From Caryophanales bacterium UBA3935 (GTDB lineage Bacteria; Bacillota_I; Bacilli_A; ML615J-28; CAG-698), in the NCBI GenBank assembly GCA_002385755.1, contig DGED01000033.1, positions 16,596 to 30,225 on the forward strand: 13,630 bases of DNA, in the 5' to 3' direction. Below the pieces are notes generated by a model. The model saw nothing but the letters and a program-made list of their open reading frames with translations, ran no database searches and was not told the DNA's origin. The position numbers and the translations under genes are program-made. Shown here in pieces: positions 7,957 to 13,630 of this stretch (its first letter is position 1; each line of letters starts with the position of its first letter).

Positions 7957-7981
7957 AGGGTATTATAATACCCTCTTTTTG
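7955..7981 (+). terminator. Terminator/attenuator between rpsO and pnp
   Basis: GGGTAT (7958-7963), loop TATA, and ATACCC (7968-7973) are followed by TCTTTTT. The stem is short, and no promoter is visible in the 47 bases between the genes, so it probably allows partial read-through into pnp. E. coli has an intercistronic terminator and RNase III site at the same place; an RNase III role here is not shown by the sequence. Confidence 0.7.
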
Positions 7982-8003
7982 AAAAAGAATAAGGAGTAAA
8001 AAT

Positions 8004-10169
8004 ATGAACGAAAAAAGAGTATTCGAATATGTTCAAGGGGATCGGAAGTTTATCGTGGAGGTAGGCGAGTTGGCCAAACAGGCAAACGGCGCCGCGCTCG
8101 TCCGTTTCGAGGACACCGCCGTTCTGTCGGTCGCCGTGATGTCGAAGGCGCCGCTCGATCTTGATTTCTTTCCTTTAACCGTTATATACCAGGAAAAGCT
8201 TTATGCCGGCGGGAAGATCCCCGGTGGTTTTCTCCGCCGCGAGGGACGCCCGAGCGAGCACGAAACGCTCTCGGCGCGCCTGATCGACCGTCCGATCAGA
8301 CCGCTTTTCGCCGAGGGTTTCAGGAACGATGTCCAGGTCATAAATACCGTTTTGAGCGCGAATCCCGACAATATCGCGGAAGTCGCTGCGATGCTCGGTT
8401 CGTCCCTGGCGCTCACGATTTCCGACATTCCCTTTAACGGCCCCATCGCCGGCGTTTGCGTCGGCCGCGTCGACGGCGAGCTCGTCATTAATCCGACCGT
8501 CGAACAACTCGAGCGTTCAGATATTAATCTGTTCGTGGCGGGGACGATGGACGCGATCAATATGGTCGAGGCGAGCGCCAAGCAAGTTCCCGAAGAAGAC
8601 ATGTTGCGGGCGATGCTTTTCGCCCATGAGGAAATCAAACGCCTCGTCGCTTTCCAAAACGAAATCCGGAAGGAAGTTGGGAAGGAAAAAGTAGAGGTCG
8701 AATTAAAGACGATTCCCGAGGATCTCGCGCGCGAGGTCGAGGAACTCGCGAAAGCGGACTTGCTTCAGGCGGTCGTCATTAAAGAAAAACTGGAACGCTA
8801 CGGCAAGATCGATGAAATCAACGAACGGGTTATCGCGGAGTTAACCGAGCGTTATAAAGACGACGAGGACTTGGAACAGAAAATCAAGTTCGTCAAGCGG
8901 AAACTGGAAGAGATCGTTGCCGAAGAAGTAAGAAGGCTGATCACCGAGGAGAAGATCCGACCGGACGGCCGCGGCCTCGACGAAATCAGACCGCTTTCCT
9001 CCTCGGTCGACGTGTTGGTCCGACCGCACGGGTCGGCTCTCTTTACCCGCGGCCAGACCCAGGCTTTGTGCGCCGTGACATTGGGCGCCCTGGGCGAGTA
9101 TCAAATAATCGACGGCCTCGGGGTTGAGGAAGGCAAAAGGTTTATGTTCCATTATAATTTCCCGCCGTTTAGCGTCGGCGAGACCGGGCGTTATTCTTAC
9201 CCCAGCCGCCGGGAAATCGGCCACGGCGCCTTAAGCGAGAAAGCCTTGCTTCAAGTATTGCCGTCGGAGGATGAGTTCCCCTACACAATCCGCATCGTAT
9301 CGGAGATTCTCGAATCAAACGGTTCCTCCTCGCAAGCGTCGATTTGCGCGGGGACGTTGGCGTTAATGGCGGCCGGCGTGCCGATCAAGGCGCCAATCGC
9401 GGGAATCGCGATGGGATTGATTACCGACGGAAAGAATTACACGATTTTAACCGACATCCAGGGAATGGAAGACCATTACGGAGATATGGACTTCAAAGTC
9501 GCGGGCTCCGCGACGGGAATCACCGCCCTGCAAATGGACATTAAAATTGCCGGAATCGACGAAGATATATTGCGCGAAGCGCTGGCCCAGGCGCGCTCGG
9601 CCCGTCTTAAGGTTTTGGAGCACATGCTGGAAACTATCCCAGCTCCGCGGTCCGACGTCAGCCAGTACGCGCCGAAAGTCATCAGTTTCTTCATCGACCC
9701 GATGAAAATCCGCGACGTAATCGGCAGCGGCGGCCGGATCATTACCGATATTATTAATCAATGCAACGACGTGAAAATCGATATCGAGAATGACGGCCGG
9801 GTAACGATAATGCATCCCGATAAGATGTGGGCGGAAAAAGCGGCCCGGATAATCGAGGATATCGTCCGCGAGGTCGAGGTCGGCGAGTTTTACTCCGGCA
9901 AAGTCGTCAGGATTGAAAAATTCGGCGCTTTCGTTGAGTTGTGGCAAAACACCGAGGGTTTGATCCATATTTCCAAAATGGCCGCCGAGAAGGTCGCCCG
10001 TGTCGAGGACGTCCTGCATCTCGGCGACGAGATCATCGTCAAAGTTATCGGCATAGATGACAAGGGCCGAATTGACTTGGCCACCAAGGATTATGTTGAA
10101 AACCGGAAAAAGATGCCGCCGCGCAAAAAACCCCCGTACGGGGTCAAAAGAAAAGCGCCGCGTCAATAA
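8004..10169 (+). CDS. pnp: Polyribonucleotide nucleotidyltransferase (PNPase)
   Basis: PNPase degrades RNA 3' to 5' by phosphorolysis and can add tails in reverse; it works in the RNA decay machinery as a trimer. The 721-residue protein has the full order: a first RNase PH domain (about 10-220) with [12 protein letters not shown], an all-helical linker (about 240-315), a second RNase PH domain (about 318-545) with [26 protein letters not shown] and [10 protein letters not shown] (D494, D496), a KH domain (about 560-620) with the IGSGG loop at 573-577, and an S1 domain (about 627-697) with [16 protein letters not shown] basic Lys/Arg/Pro-rich tail follows. The Shine-Dalgarno AAGGAG (7991-7996) is 7 bases before the ATG. 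It is co-transcribed with rpsO, as in most bacteria. Confidence 0.98.
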   Translation: MNEKRVFEYVQGDRKFIVEVGELAKQANGAALVRFEDTAVLSVAVMSKAPLDLDFFPLTVIYQEKLYAGGKIPGGFLRREGRPSEHETLSARLIDRPIRPLFAEGFRNDVQVINTVLSANPDNIAEVAAMLGSSLALTISDIPFNGPIAGVCVGRVDGELVINPTVEQLERSDINLFVAGTMDAINMVEASAKQVPEEDMLRAMLFAHEEIKRLVAFQNEIRKEVGKEKVEVELKTIPEDLAREVEELAKADLLQAVVIKEKLERYGKIDEINERVIAELTERYKDDEDLEQKIKFVKRKLEEIVAEEVRRLITEEKIRPDGRGLDEIRPLSSSVDVLVRPHGSALFTRGQTQALCAVTLGALGEYQIIDGLGVEEGKRFMFHYNFPPFSVGETGRYSYPSRREIGHGALSEKALLQVLPSEDEFPYTIRIVSEILESNGSSSQASICAGTLALMAAGVPIKAPIAGIAMGLITDGKNYTILTDIQGMEDHYGDMDFKVAGSATGITALQMDIKIAGIDEDILREALAQARSARLKVLEHMLETIPAPRSDVSQYAPKVISFFIDPMKIRDVIGSGGRIITDIINQCNDVKIDIENDGRVTIMHPDKMWAEKAARIIEDIVREVEVGEFYSGKVVRIEKFGAFVELWQNTEGLIHISKMAAEKVARVEDVLHLGDEIIVKVIGIDDKGRIDLATKDYVENRKKMPPRKKPPYGVKRKAPRQ

Positions 10170-10194
10170 CTTCTCTTACAGGGAAGTTTTTTTT
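10168..10194 (+). terminator. Rho-independent terminator after pnp
   Basis: AACTTCTC (10168-10175) pairs with GGGAAGTT (10181-10188) through 8 pairs including one G-T, around loop TTACA. A run of Ts follows to 10194. The stem begins within the pnp stop codon. Confidence 0.85.
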
Positions 10195-10216
10195 ATCGGC
10201 AAGGCGATAAAAAAAA
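10187..10216. repeat. 12 bp inverted repeat overlapping the pnp terminator U-run
   Basis: TTTTTTTTATCG (10187-10198) and CGATAAAAAAAA (10205-10216) are perfect reverse complements around loop GCAAGG. The left arm contains the U-run of the pnp terminator, so the two hairpins compete in RNA. Most of the pairing is A-T. Confidence 0.6.
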
Positions 10217-10247
10217 TTAAACTTTTGTATATTTATCATAAAAACTA

Positions 10248-10256
10248 TGGTATAAT
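10248..10256 (+). promoter_or_regulatory. Extended -10 promoter of the GIN-domain lipoprotein gene
   Basis: TGGTATAAT (10248-10256) is a consensus extended -10. No good -35 lies at 17 bases (TATATT at 10228-10233), which is acceptable for this promoter type. Transcription would start near 10263, leaving an 80-base leader. Confidence 0.65.
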
Positions 10257-10280
10257 TCGGTTAAAGACTTGATTCATCAC

Positions 10281-10302
10281 CCGGGCAAGCATAAGCGCCC
10301 GG
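10281..10302 (+). promoter_or_regulatory. GC hairpin in the leader of the GIN-domain lipoprotein mRNA
   Basis: CCGGGC (10281-10286) pairs perfectly with GCCCGG (10297-10302) around a 10-base loop, about 20 bases after the predicted transcription start. A T-rich but interrupted tract follows. It may be a weak attenuator or a 5' stabilising hairpin; I recognise no riboswitch. Confidence 0.45.
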
Positions 10303-10342
10303 TTTAGTATCTTTATAAATCTTAATGTGTGGGAGAAGTAAA

Positions 10343-11140
10343 ATGAAAGCAATCGCAAAATTTATGCTTGTTTTTATCGCGATATTCGCCTCCGGGTGCG
10401 CGATTTTCCGGCATCAGGTCAGCGGTTCCGGCGCGATCGAGGAGCGGGAGCATTTGTATTCCGGCGGCGTCTACGAACTGAAGATCGAGATTAATACAGG
10501 GGACACTCCCGTCGAGATTGCGTTTTTTGACGGCGCCTCGCCCTCGCTCAAGCTTATTACGGACGATAATATCCTGAAGGAAATCGCGGTAAAGGAAAAT
10601 GGCCGGGAGATTAAGGTGAGCGGCGATAAAAAGACCTTCTATGACGCGACCGAGTTCAGGGTTGAGATTTACGGTATGACGTTTTCGAAACTGACGCTCT
10701 ACGGCGGTTTTCATATCGAACCGACGGAAGCGGGTTTTACCGAGGATTTTGTTTTCGTGGTTCACGGCGGCTTAAGCGGCGCCTGTGATTTCGGCGCGGT
10801 CACGGGAGAACTCGATATTAGGTTTAAAGGCGGCGTTGATTTGAAAGCCGAGAACGTTCGCGCGACGAAATTAAAGGTGAAAAGCGAAGGCGCGGTCGAT
10901 TTGGAAATGGAAGGCGCGGCCGGGAATTTTTATTGCCAAGGCGAGGGGAGCGCGAACATAAACGCCCCTGATTTGCGCTGTCAAGACATAAGTCTTAACT
11001 TAAAAGGCGCGGTTAACGTCGTCGTTTACGCTGAAGAGACCTTGGAGATTATCGCCGAGGGAACCGGCGTGATTAAATACCGCGGCCAACCGGATATCAC
11101 TCACGGAACGAAAGGCGCGTTTAGCATTACCCCCTATTAG
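10343..11140 (+). CDS. GIN-domain (DUF2807-like) lipoprotein
   Basis: This 265-residue protein starts with a lipoprotein signal: MKAIAK, a hydrophobic stretch, and the lipobox ASGC with C19 as the likely lipidated residue, so it should be anchored on the outer face of the membrane. The rest is rich in short strands with recurring Gly-rich turns (GSGAIEERE, HGGLSGACDFG, FKGGVDLKAENV, SEGAVDLEMEGAA, GEGSANINA, LKGAVNVVV) and ends in an IKYRGQPDITHGTKG segment. This is the pattern of the right-handed beta-helix GIN domain found in DUF2807 proteins, whose biochemical role is unclear. I chose ATG 10343 because GGGAGAA (10331-10337) lies just upstream; an in-frame ATG at 10325 would place that site inside the gene. 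It stands alone, convergent with the XRE-type gene. Confidence 0.75.
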   Translation: MKAIAKFMLVFIAIFASGCAIFRHQVSGSGAIEEREHLYSGGVYELKIEINTGDTPVEIAFFDGASPSLKLITDDNILKEIAVKENGREIKVSGDKKTFYDATEFRVEIYGMTFSKLTLYGGFHIEPTEAGFTEDFVFVVHGGLSGACDFGAVTGELDIRFKGGVDLKAENVRATKLKVKSEGAVDLEMEGAAGNFYCQGEGSANINAPDLRCQDISLNLKGAVNVVVYAEETLEIIAEGTGVIKYRGQPDITHGTKGAFSITPY

Positions 11141-11143
11141 GAC

Positions 11144-11180
11144 AAAACAAAAAGCCATCAACAAATGGCTTTTTGTTTTT
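11144..11180. terminator. Bidirectional terminator between convergent genes
   Basis: CAAAAAGCCAT (11148-11158) and ATGGCTTTTTG (11165-11175) form a perfect 11 bp stem around CAACAA, extendable by four more A-T pairs. T runs follow on the plus strand and, because of the A runs at 11144-11153, also on the minus strand. It lies between the lipoprotein gene and the end of the minus-strand XRE gene. Confidence 0.88.
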
Positions 11181-11192
11181 CGTAAGGCATGC

Positions 11193-11801
11193 TTATTCCG
11201 TCTCGTTCCGTTCGGGTTTCGGTTTTTTTCGTTTTAATAAAAACCAAAAAATCGTCAATACTTGCAGGGGAATGACGCCGATAAATAGCAGCCATAGATT
11301 TTGATAATCAATGGAGAGATATATTGAAAGCGGCGTCGTCCAATAGAGGACGGTCAAGGCCAGGAAGACATGTAATCTTTTCCCCCATATATTCGCAAAG
11401 ACGATCAAAACGACGGCGGAAGCCGGGACGGCGTAGACGAAAGCAAGCCACGAGCGTTTAAACTCCGGCAAAAAAATCCCCAGAGCCACGAAAACAACGG
11501 TCGCGACAAACCAAACCGATCCAAAAGCGAGCAGCGTCGTGAGCAACTTTGAAAGCCTGCGATGGACGCGGGGCGTGGTTTTTTTCTCGGAAACTAAATC
11601 GTTTAAGGTGACGCCGAATAAAAGAGCAATCTCGCGCAAGATATATAAGTCAGGCAGGCTTTCTCCCCGTTCCCACTTTGAAATCGATTTGTCGGAATAA
11701 TTAAGTTTTTCCGCCAACTCGATTTGAGTTAGATTATTGAGCCGCCGGTAATACGCCAAATTCCCGGCAACCAGTTTTTTGAACTCGTTCTCCTTCATCA
11801 T
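11193..11801 (-). CDS. XRE-family transcriptional regulator with four membrane helices
   Basis: The 202-residue protein has an XRE/HTH_3 DNA-binding domain at about 12-66 (LAYYRRLNNLTQIELAEKL, then YSDKSISKWERGESLPD with the typical recognition helix, then ALLFGVTLNDL). A basic linker (75-85) leads to four predicted membrane helices (about 86-111, 117-138, 143-163, 168-189) and a charged cytoplasmic tail. It should therefore be tethered to the membrane. Regulators of this shape are common in Bacillota but mostly uncharacterised; a role in sensing membrane or envelope state is inferred. No Shine-Dalgarno precedes either possible start (ATG ATG at 11801 and 11798), and the predicted transcription start falls at or very near the ATG, which suggests a leaderless mRNA. 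Confidence 0.9.
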   Translation of the reverse strand: MMKENEFKKLVAGNLAYYRRLNNLTQIELAEKLNYSDKSISKWERGESLPDLYILREIALLFGVTLNDLVSEKKTTPRVHRRLSKLLTTLLAFGSVWFVATVVFVALGIFLPEFKRSWLAFVYAVPASAVVLIVFANIWGKRLHVFLALTVLYWTTPLSIYLSIDYQNLWLLFIGVIPLQVLTIFWFLLKRKKPKPERNETE

Positions 11802-11807
11802 AAGTAA

Positions 11808-11836
11808 ATGATATCACTTTTTGTTGAAAAAATCAA
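11808..11836 (-). promoter_or_regulatory. Promoter of the XRE-type regulator gene
   Basis: Reading the minus strand, TTGATT (11836-11831), a 17-base spacer, and TATCAT (11813-11808) preceded by TGA form a good extended promoter. The start point, about 7 bases after the -10, coincides with the ATG at 11801. Confidence 0.65.
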
Positions 11837-11854
11837 TTCTACTAGCGGTAGAAT
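11836..11854. repeat. Operator-like inverted repeat between the XRE and degV genes
   Basis: ATTCTAC (11836-11842), TAGCG, then GTAGAAT (11848-11854) is a perfect 7+7 inverted repeat. It touches the -35 of the XRE gene promoter. Size and position fit a dimeric HTH repressor site, most simply for the XRE protein itself. Nearby, CCCGCGCGGG (11898-11907) is a separate 10-base palindrome of unknown meaning. Confidence 0.55.
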
Positions 11855-11936
11855 ATTAAATATTTCTATACTTTTTCTCTTTTCGAAATAGAGCGCGCCC
11901 GCGCGGGAATAGATAGGTAATCGTCATAATCAAGGT

Positions 11937-11942
11937 TATAAT
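11937..11942 (+). promoter_or_regulatory. Possible -10 of the degV-family gene
   Basis: TATAAT (11937-11942) lies 35 bases before the ATG at 11978. The hexamer 17 bases upstream (TAGGTA, 11914-11919) is a poor -35, and there is no TG extension, so the promoter would be weak or need an activator. Confidence 0.4.
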
Positions 11943-11977
11943 GGTTTAAACATGATGGATGAAAGGAAGTGCGATTA

Positions 11978-12862
11978 ATGAACGATTACGTTTTGTGCGT
12001 TGACTCATGCTGCGATTTGCCGGACGGACTGGCTAAAGAGTTTGGTTTGGAGGTTTTACCGCTTTCGGTTAGTATTGGCGGGAAAGAGTATTATCATTAC
12101 TTGGATGAGCGCGAAATAAGTATTAAGGAGTTTTATCGGATGCTCCGCGAGCACAAATTGCCGCGGACGTCGCAGATCAACCCCGAGGGGTTTATTTCCG
12201 CTTTCGAGTCTATTTTAAAAGAGGGGAAGGATATCCTGTCGGTATCGTTGTCATCGGAGCTTTCGGGGACTTTCCAGTCGGCTTTGATCGCGAGAGAAGA
12301 ACTTGCCGAGCGTTACCCAGGAAGAAAAATAATCGTTATCGATTCCAAGTGCGCGTCGATGGGCATAGGGCTACTCCTTGCTTACGCGGCGGGGATGAAG
12401 AGCGAAGGCGCGCCGCTTGAAGAGACGGCGGCCTGGATTGAAAAAAATAAACTGAAAGTGTGCCATCTTTTTACCGTCGGCGATCTGAATCACTTAAAAC
12501 GCGGCGGCCGGCTTTCGTCCTCGAAAGCGTTTCTCGGCACCTTGCTTAACGTCAAGCCGCTTTTGCACGTTAATAACGATGGAAAACTGGTCCAGACGCA
12601 ATCAACGCGCGGGCGTTGCCGGGTGCTTGCGAAAATGGTCGACCGGATGGAAAAAACGATTGTCCAACCGGAGAGACAATTCATTTATATCTCGCACGGC
12701 GATTGCTGGGAAGACGCGGAAAAGCTTAAGCGGATGGTATCCGAGCGTCTTCCGGTTAAAGATATTATTGTCAATTATATCGGACCCATTATCGGCAGCC
12801 ATTCCGGACCCGATACCCTGGCTTTGTTTTATCTGGGGAATGATCGCGAAGTTCCGTATTAA
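11978..12862 (+). CDS. DegV family protein (fatty-acid binding)
   Basis: DegV-family proteins bind a fatty acid between two alpha/beta domains; in Gram-positive bacteria the related FakB proteins present fatty acids to the kinase FakA for phosphorylation. The 294-residue protein has the family pattern: an N-terminal VDSCCDLP, TSQINPEGF, LSSELSGTFQSA (91-102), VIDSKCASMGIG, GDLNHLKRGGRLSS with RGGR at 175-178, and the KPLLHVNNDGKL segment. I start at ATG 11978, since AAGGAAG (11963-11969) is 8 bases upstream; an in-frame GTG at 11969 would overlap that site. It is divergent from the XRE gene and followed by a strong terminator, so it is probably a single-gene transcript. No fakA is visible, so acting as a fatty-acid kinase subunit is inference. 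Confidence 0.93.
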   Translation: MNDYVLCVDSCCDLPDGLAKEFGLEVLPLSVSIGGKEYYHYLDEREISIKEFYRMLREHKLPRTSQINPEGFISAFESILKEGKDILSVSLSSELSGTFQSALIAREELAERYPGRKIIVIDSKCASMGIGLLLAYAAGMKSEGAPLEETAAWIEKNKLKVCHLFTVGDLNHLKRGGRLSSSKAFLGTLLNVKPLLHVNNDGKLVQTQSTRGRCRVLAKMVDRMEKTIVQPERQFIYISHGDCWEDAEKLKRMVSERLPVKDIIVNYIGPIIGSHSGPDTLALFYLGNDREVPY

Positions 12863-12871
12863 TTGTTCGCT

Positions 12872-12898
12872 AACCGAATCATTGATTCGGTTTTTTTT
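12872..12898 (+). terminator. Rho-independent terminator after the degV-family gene
   Basis: AACCGAATC (12872-12880), loop ATT, and GATTCGGTT (12884-12892) form a 9 bp stem followed by a T run to 12898. Confidence 0.92.
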
Positions 12899-12934
12899 CT
12901 ATCATCAAAATCTATTGCTTTTTTGACGTAAAAA

Positions 12935-12943
12935 TGGTATAAT
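12935..12943 (+). promoter_or_regulatory. Promoter of rnpB
   Basis: TGGTATAAT (12935-12943) is a consensus extended -10; TTGCTT (12915-12920) is a partial -35 at 17 bases. Transcription would start at about G12950, matching the expected 5' end of the RNase P RNA, so little 5' trimming would be needed. Confidence 0.75.
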
Positions 12944-12946
12944 ATT

Positions 12947-13320
12947 AACGTATTCGGGTAATCGAGCGAATGTCCCGAGCATTCGTTAGGAAAGTCCTTG
13001 CTAGCACAGGCTGAGACGCCTGTAGTGTTTATGCCCAACGAAAAGATAAGTTGGGACGCTCCGTTGGGAGAGCGATGGCGAAAACGACACCTGTAAAATG
13101 GTTAGTTTTCCTAAGGTGCCACAGTGACGATGCCCTTTGGAAACGAAGGGAGTGGAACGGGTAAACCCCATAAGCTAGCAACCCAAATTATGGTGGGGGC
13201 ACTTTAAATCCGGAAATGAACGGGTTTAAGGCTGTCGGGCAACCGGCAGAGATAAATGATTACCGCTCCGCTCTTTTGGGAGGAGTACAGAACAAGGCTT
13301 ACAGAATACATTCCCAACAT
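12947..13320 (+). ncRNA. rnpB: RNase P RNA, Bacillus-type (class B)
   Basis: This is the catalytic RNA that removes 5' leaders from precursor tRNAs, acting with the RnpA protein. Segments closely matching the Bacillus subtilis RNA appear in order: TTCGGGTAATCG near the 5' end, AGGAAAGTCC (12988-12997), CTGAGACGCCTGTAGTGTT, GTGCCACAGTGACGA (about 13116-13130), GAGTGGAACGGGTAAACCCC, CAACCCAAATTATGGTGGGG, GATAAATGATTACCGC, and ACAGAACAAGGCTTACAG (13287-13304). Helix P1 closes as GTATTC (12950-12955) with GAATAC (13304-13309), and P3 as CGAATG with CATTCG (12967-12985). The length of about 370 bases fits the family. Exact mature ends are estimates. Class B RNA is known from Bacillota and Mollicutes, which gives the main taxonomic clue in this window. 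Confidence 0.96.
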
Positions 13321-13321
13321 T

Positions 13322-13349
13322 AAATCCCGAAACGGGATTTTTATTTTTT
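13322..13349 (+). terminator. Terminator after rnpB
   Basis: AAATCCCG (13322-13329), loop AAA, and CGGGATTT (13333-13340) form an 8 bp stem followed by a long T run interrupted by one A (to 13349). The next base begins the ribosome site of engB. Confidence 0.88.
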
Positions 13350-13359
13350 GGAGACTACG

Positions 13360-13630
13360 ATGTTTAAAAAATGCCGCTATATCATAAGCGCCGCGAACAA
13401 AACCCAATACCCCAACCGCGGGAATCTTCCCGAGATTCTTTTGCTTGGCCGCTCCAATGTCGGCAAAAGCAGTCTGATAAACGCGCTATGCGGGCGGAAA
13501 GCCTTGGCGCATATTTCAACGCGCCCCGGCAAGACCCGACTTTTGAATTTCTATTTTATTGACGAGGCGTTTTATCTCGTCGACGCCCCGGGGTACGGAT
13601 ACGCGCGGCGCAGCCGGGCGGAGCGGCTCG
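13360..13630 (+). CDS. engB: Ribosome biogenesis GTPase EngB/YsxC (5' part, cut by window end)
   Basis: This is a small TRAFAC-class GTPase needed for assembly of the large ribosomal subunit. The first 90 residues are present and open to the window edge. They show the family N-terminus, the G1 loop GRSNVGKSS (30-38) followed by LINAL, the switch I region [14 protein letters not shown] (T59 is the expected magnesium ligand), and the G3 motif DAPGYG (75-80), which is typical of EngB. The ATG at 13360 is preceded by GGAG (13350-13353) at a spacing of 6. There is no room for a promoter between the rnpB terminator and this ribosome site, so transcription must come from read-through or from a promoter inside rnpB. 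The G4 and G5 motifs lie beyond the window. Confidence 0.95.
   Translation, partial: MFKKCRYIISAANKTQYPNRGNLPEILLLGRSNVGKSSLINALCGRKALAHISTRPGKTRLLNFYFIDEAFYLVDAPGYGYARRSRAERL

Noticed and set aside
9447..10166. 239-codon open frame on the minus strand
   Set aside because: It is antisense to the RNase PH2, KH and S1 domains of PNPase, which are unmistakable. No promoter, ribosome site or family motif is seen.
10325..10345. Upstream ATG (10325) as the start of the lipoprotein gene
   Set aside because: It would put MCGRSK before the signal peptide and bury the ribosome site GGGAGAA inside the gene; ATG 10343 is better placed.
11969..11980. GTG at 11969 as the start of the degV-family gene
   Set aside because: The GTG begins within the Shine-Dalgarno AAGGAAG; ATG 11978 has ideal spacing and the normal family N-terminus.
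12923..12943. TTGACG as -35 of the rnpB promoter
   Set aside because: Only 9 bases separate it from the -10, too short for a sigma-70 type promoter.
13371..13562. 63-codon open frame on the plus strand
   Set aside because: It is an out-of-frame shadow of engB; the ATG at 13360 opens the frame with the GTPase motifs.
1..13630. CRISPR array, insertion sequence, tRNA or alternative genetic code
   Set aside because: No regularly spaced repeats, transposase motifs, terminal repeats or tRNA cloverleafs were seen. TGA acts as a stop in ribF and Trp is TGG, so the Mollicutes code 4 is not used.

Overview
The window looks like ordinary chromosome from a low-to-mid GC Gram-positive bacterium (Bacillota, Bacilli or a Mollicutes-related lineage; this placement is inference). 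The strongest evidence is an RNase P RNA of the Bacillus-like class B type. Strong AGGAGG-like Shine-Dalgarno sites, many hairpin-plus-U-run terminators and signal peptides typical of a monoderm agree with it. The standard code is used: ribF ends in TGA and Trp is TGG. I see no insertion sequence, phage gene, CRISPR array, tRNA or rRNA.

Layout. 1-122 holds the 3' end of an unrecognised gene. 291-5027 encodes a very large secreted protein that joins a phosphodiester glycosidase (NAGPA-like) domain to a purple-acid-phosphatase-like metallophosphoesterase through Ig-like, jelly-roll and cohesin-like modules. It has its own promoter and a strong terminator. 5108-7565 is a tight operon, truB-ribF-mtnN (tRNA pseudouridine synthase, FMN/FAD synthesis, SAH/MTA nucleosidase), with overlapping genes. 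7571-10194 is the classic rpsO-pnp pair with a strong extended -10 promoter and a terminator-like hairpin between the genes. 10343-11140 encodes a GIN-domain (DUF2807-like) lipoprotein. It is convergent with a minus-strand gene (11193-11801) for an XRE-type DNA-binding protein with four membrane helices, and the two share a bidirectional terminator. Divergent from the XRE gene is a DegV-family lipid-binding protein (11978-12862). It is followed by rnpB (about 12947-13320) and the 5' part of engB/ysxC, which runs off the right end.

How it fits together. Most of the window is housekeeping for RNA metabolism and translation: TruB, S15, PNPase, RNase P RNA and the ribosome-assembly GTPase EngB, with cofactor synthesis (RibF) and methyl-cycle recycling (MtnN). 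The accessory content is the giant secreted glycosidase-phosphatase, the GIN lipoprotein and the membrane-tethered XRE regulator. The most noteworthy points are the two-enzyme fusion at 291-5027; a symmetric operator-like site and apparently leaderless start at the XRE gene; the lack of room for a promoter between the rnpB terminator and engB; and the exact 10-mer ATGGTATAAT recurring as the extended -10 of three promoters. I found no clearly new multi-gene system.
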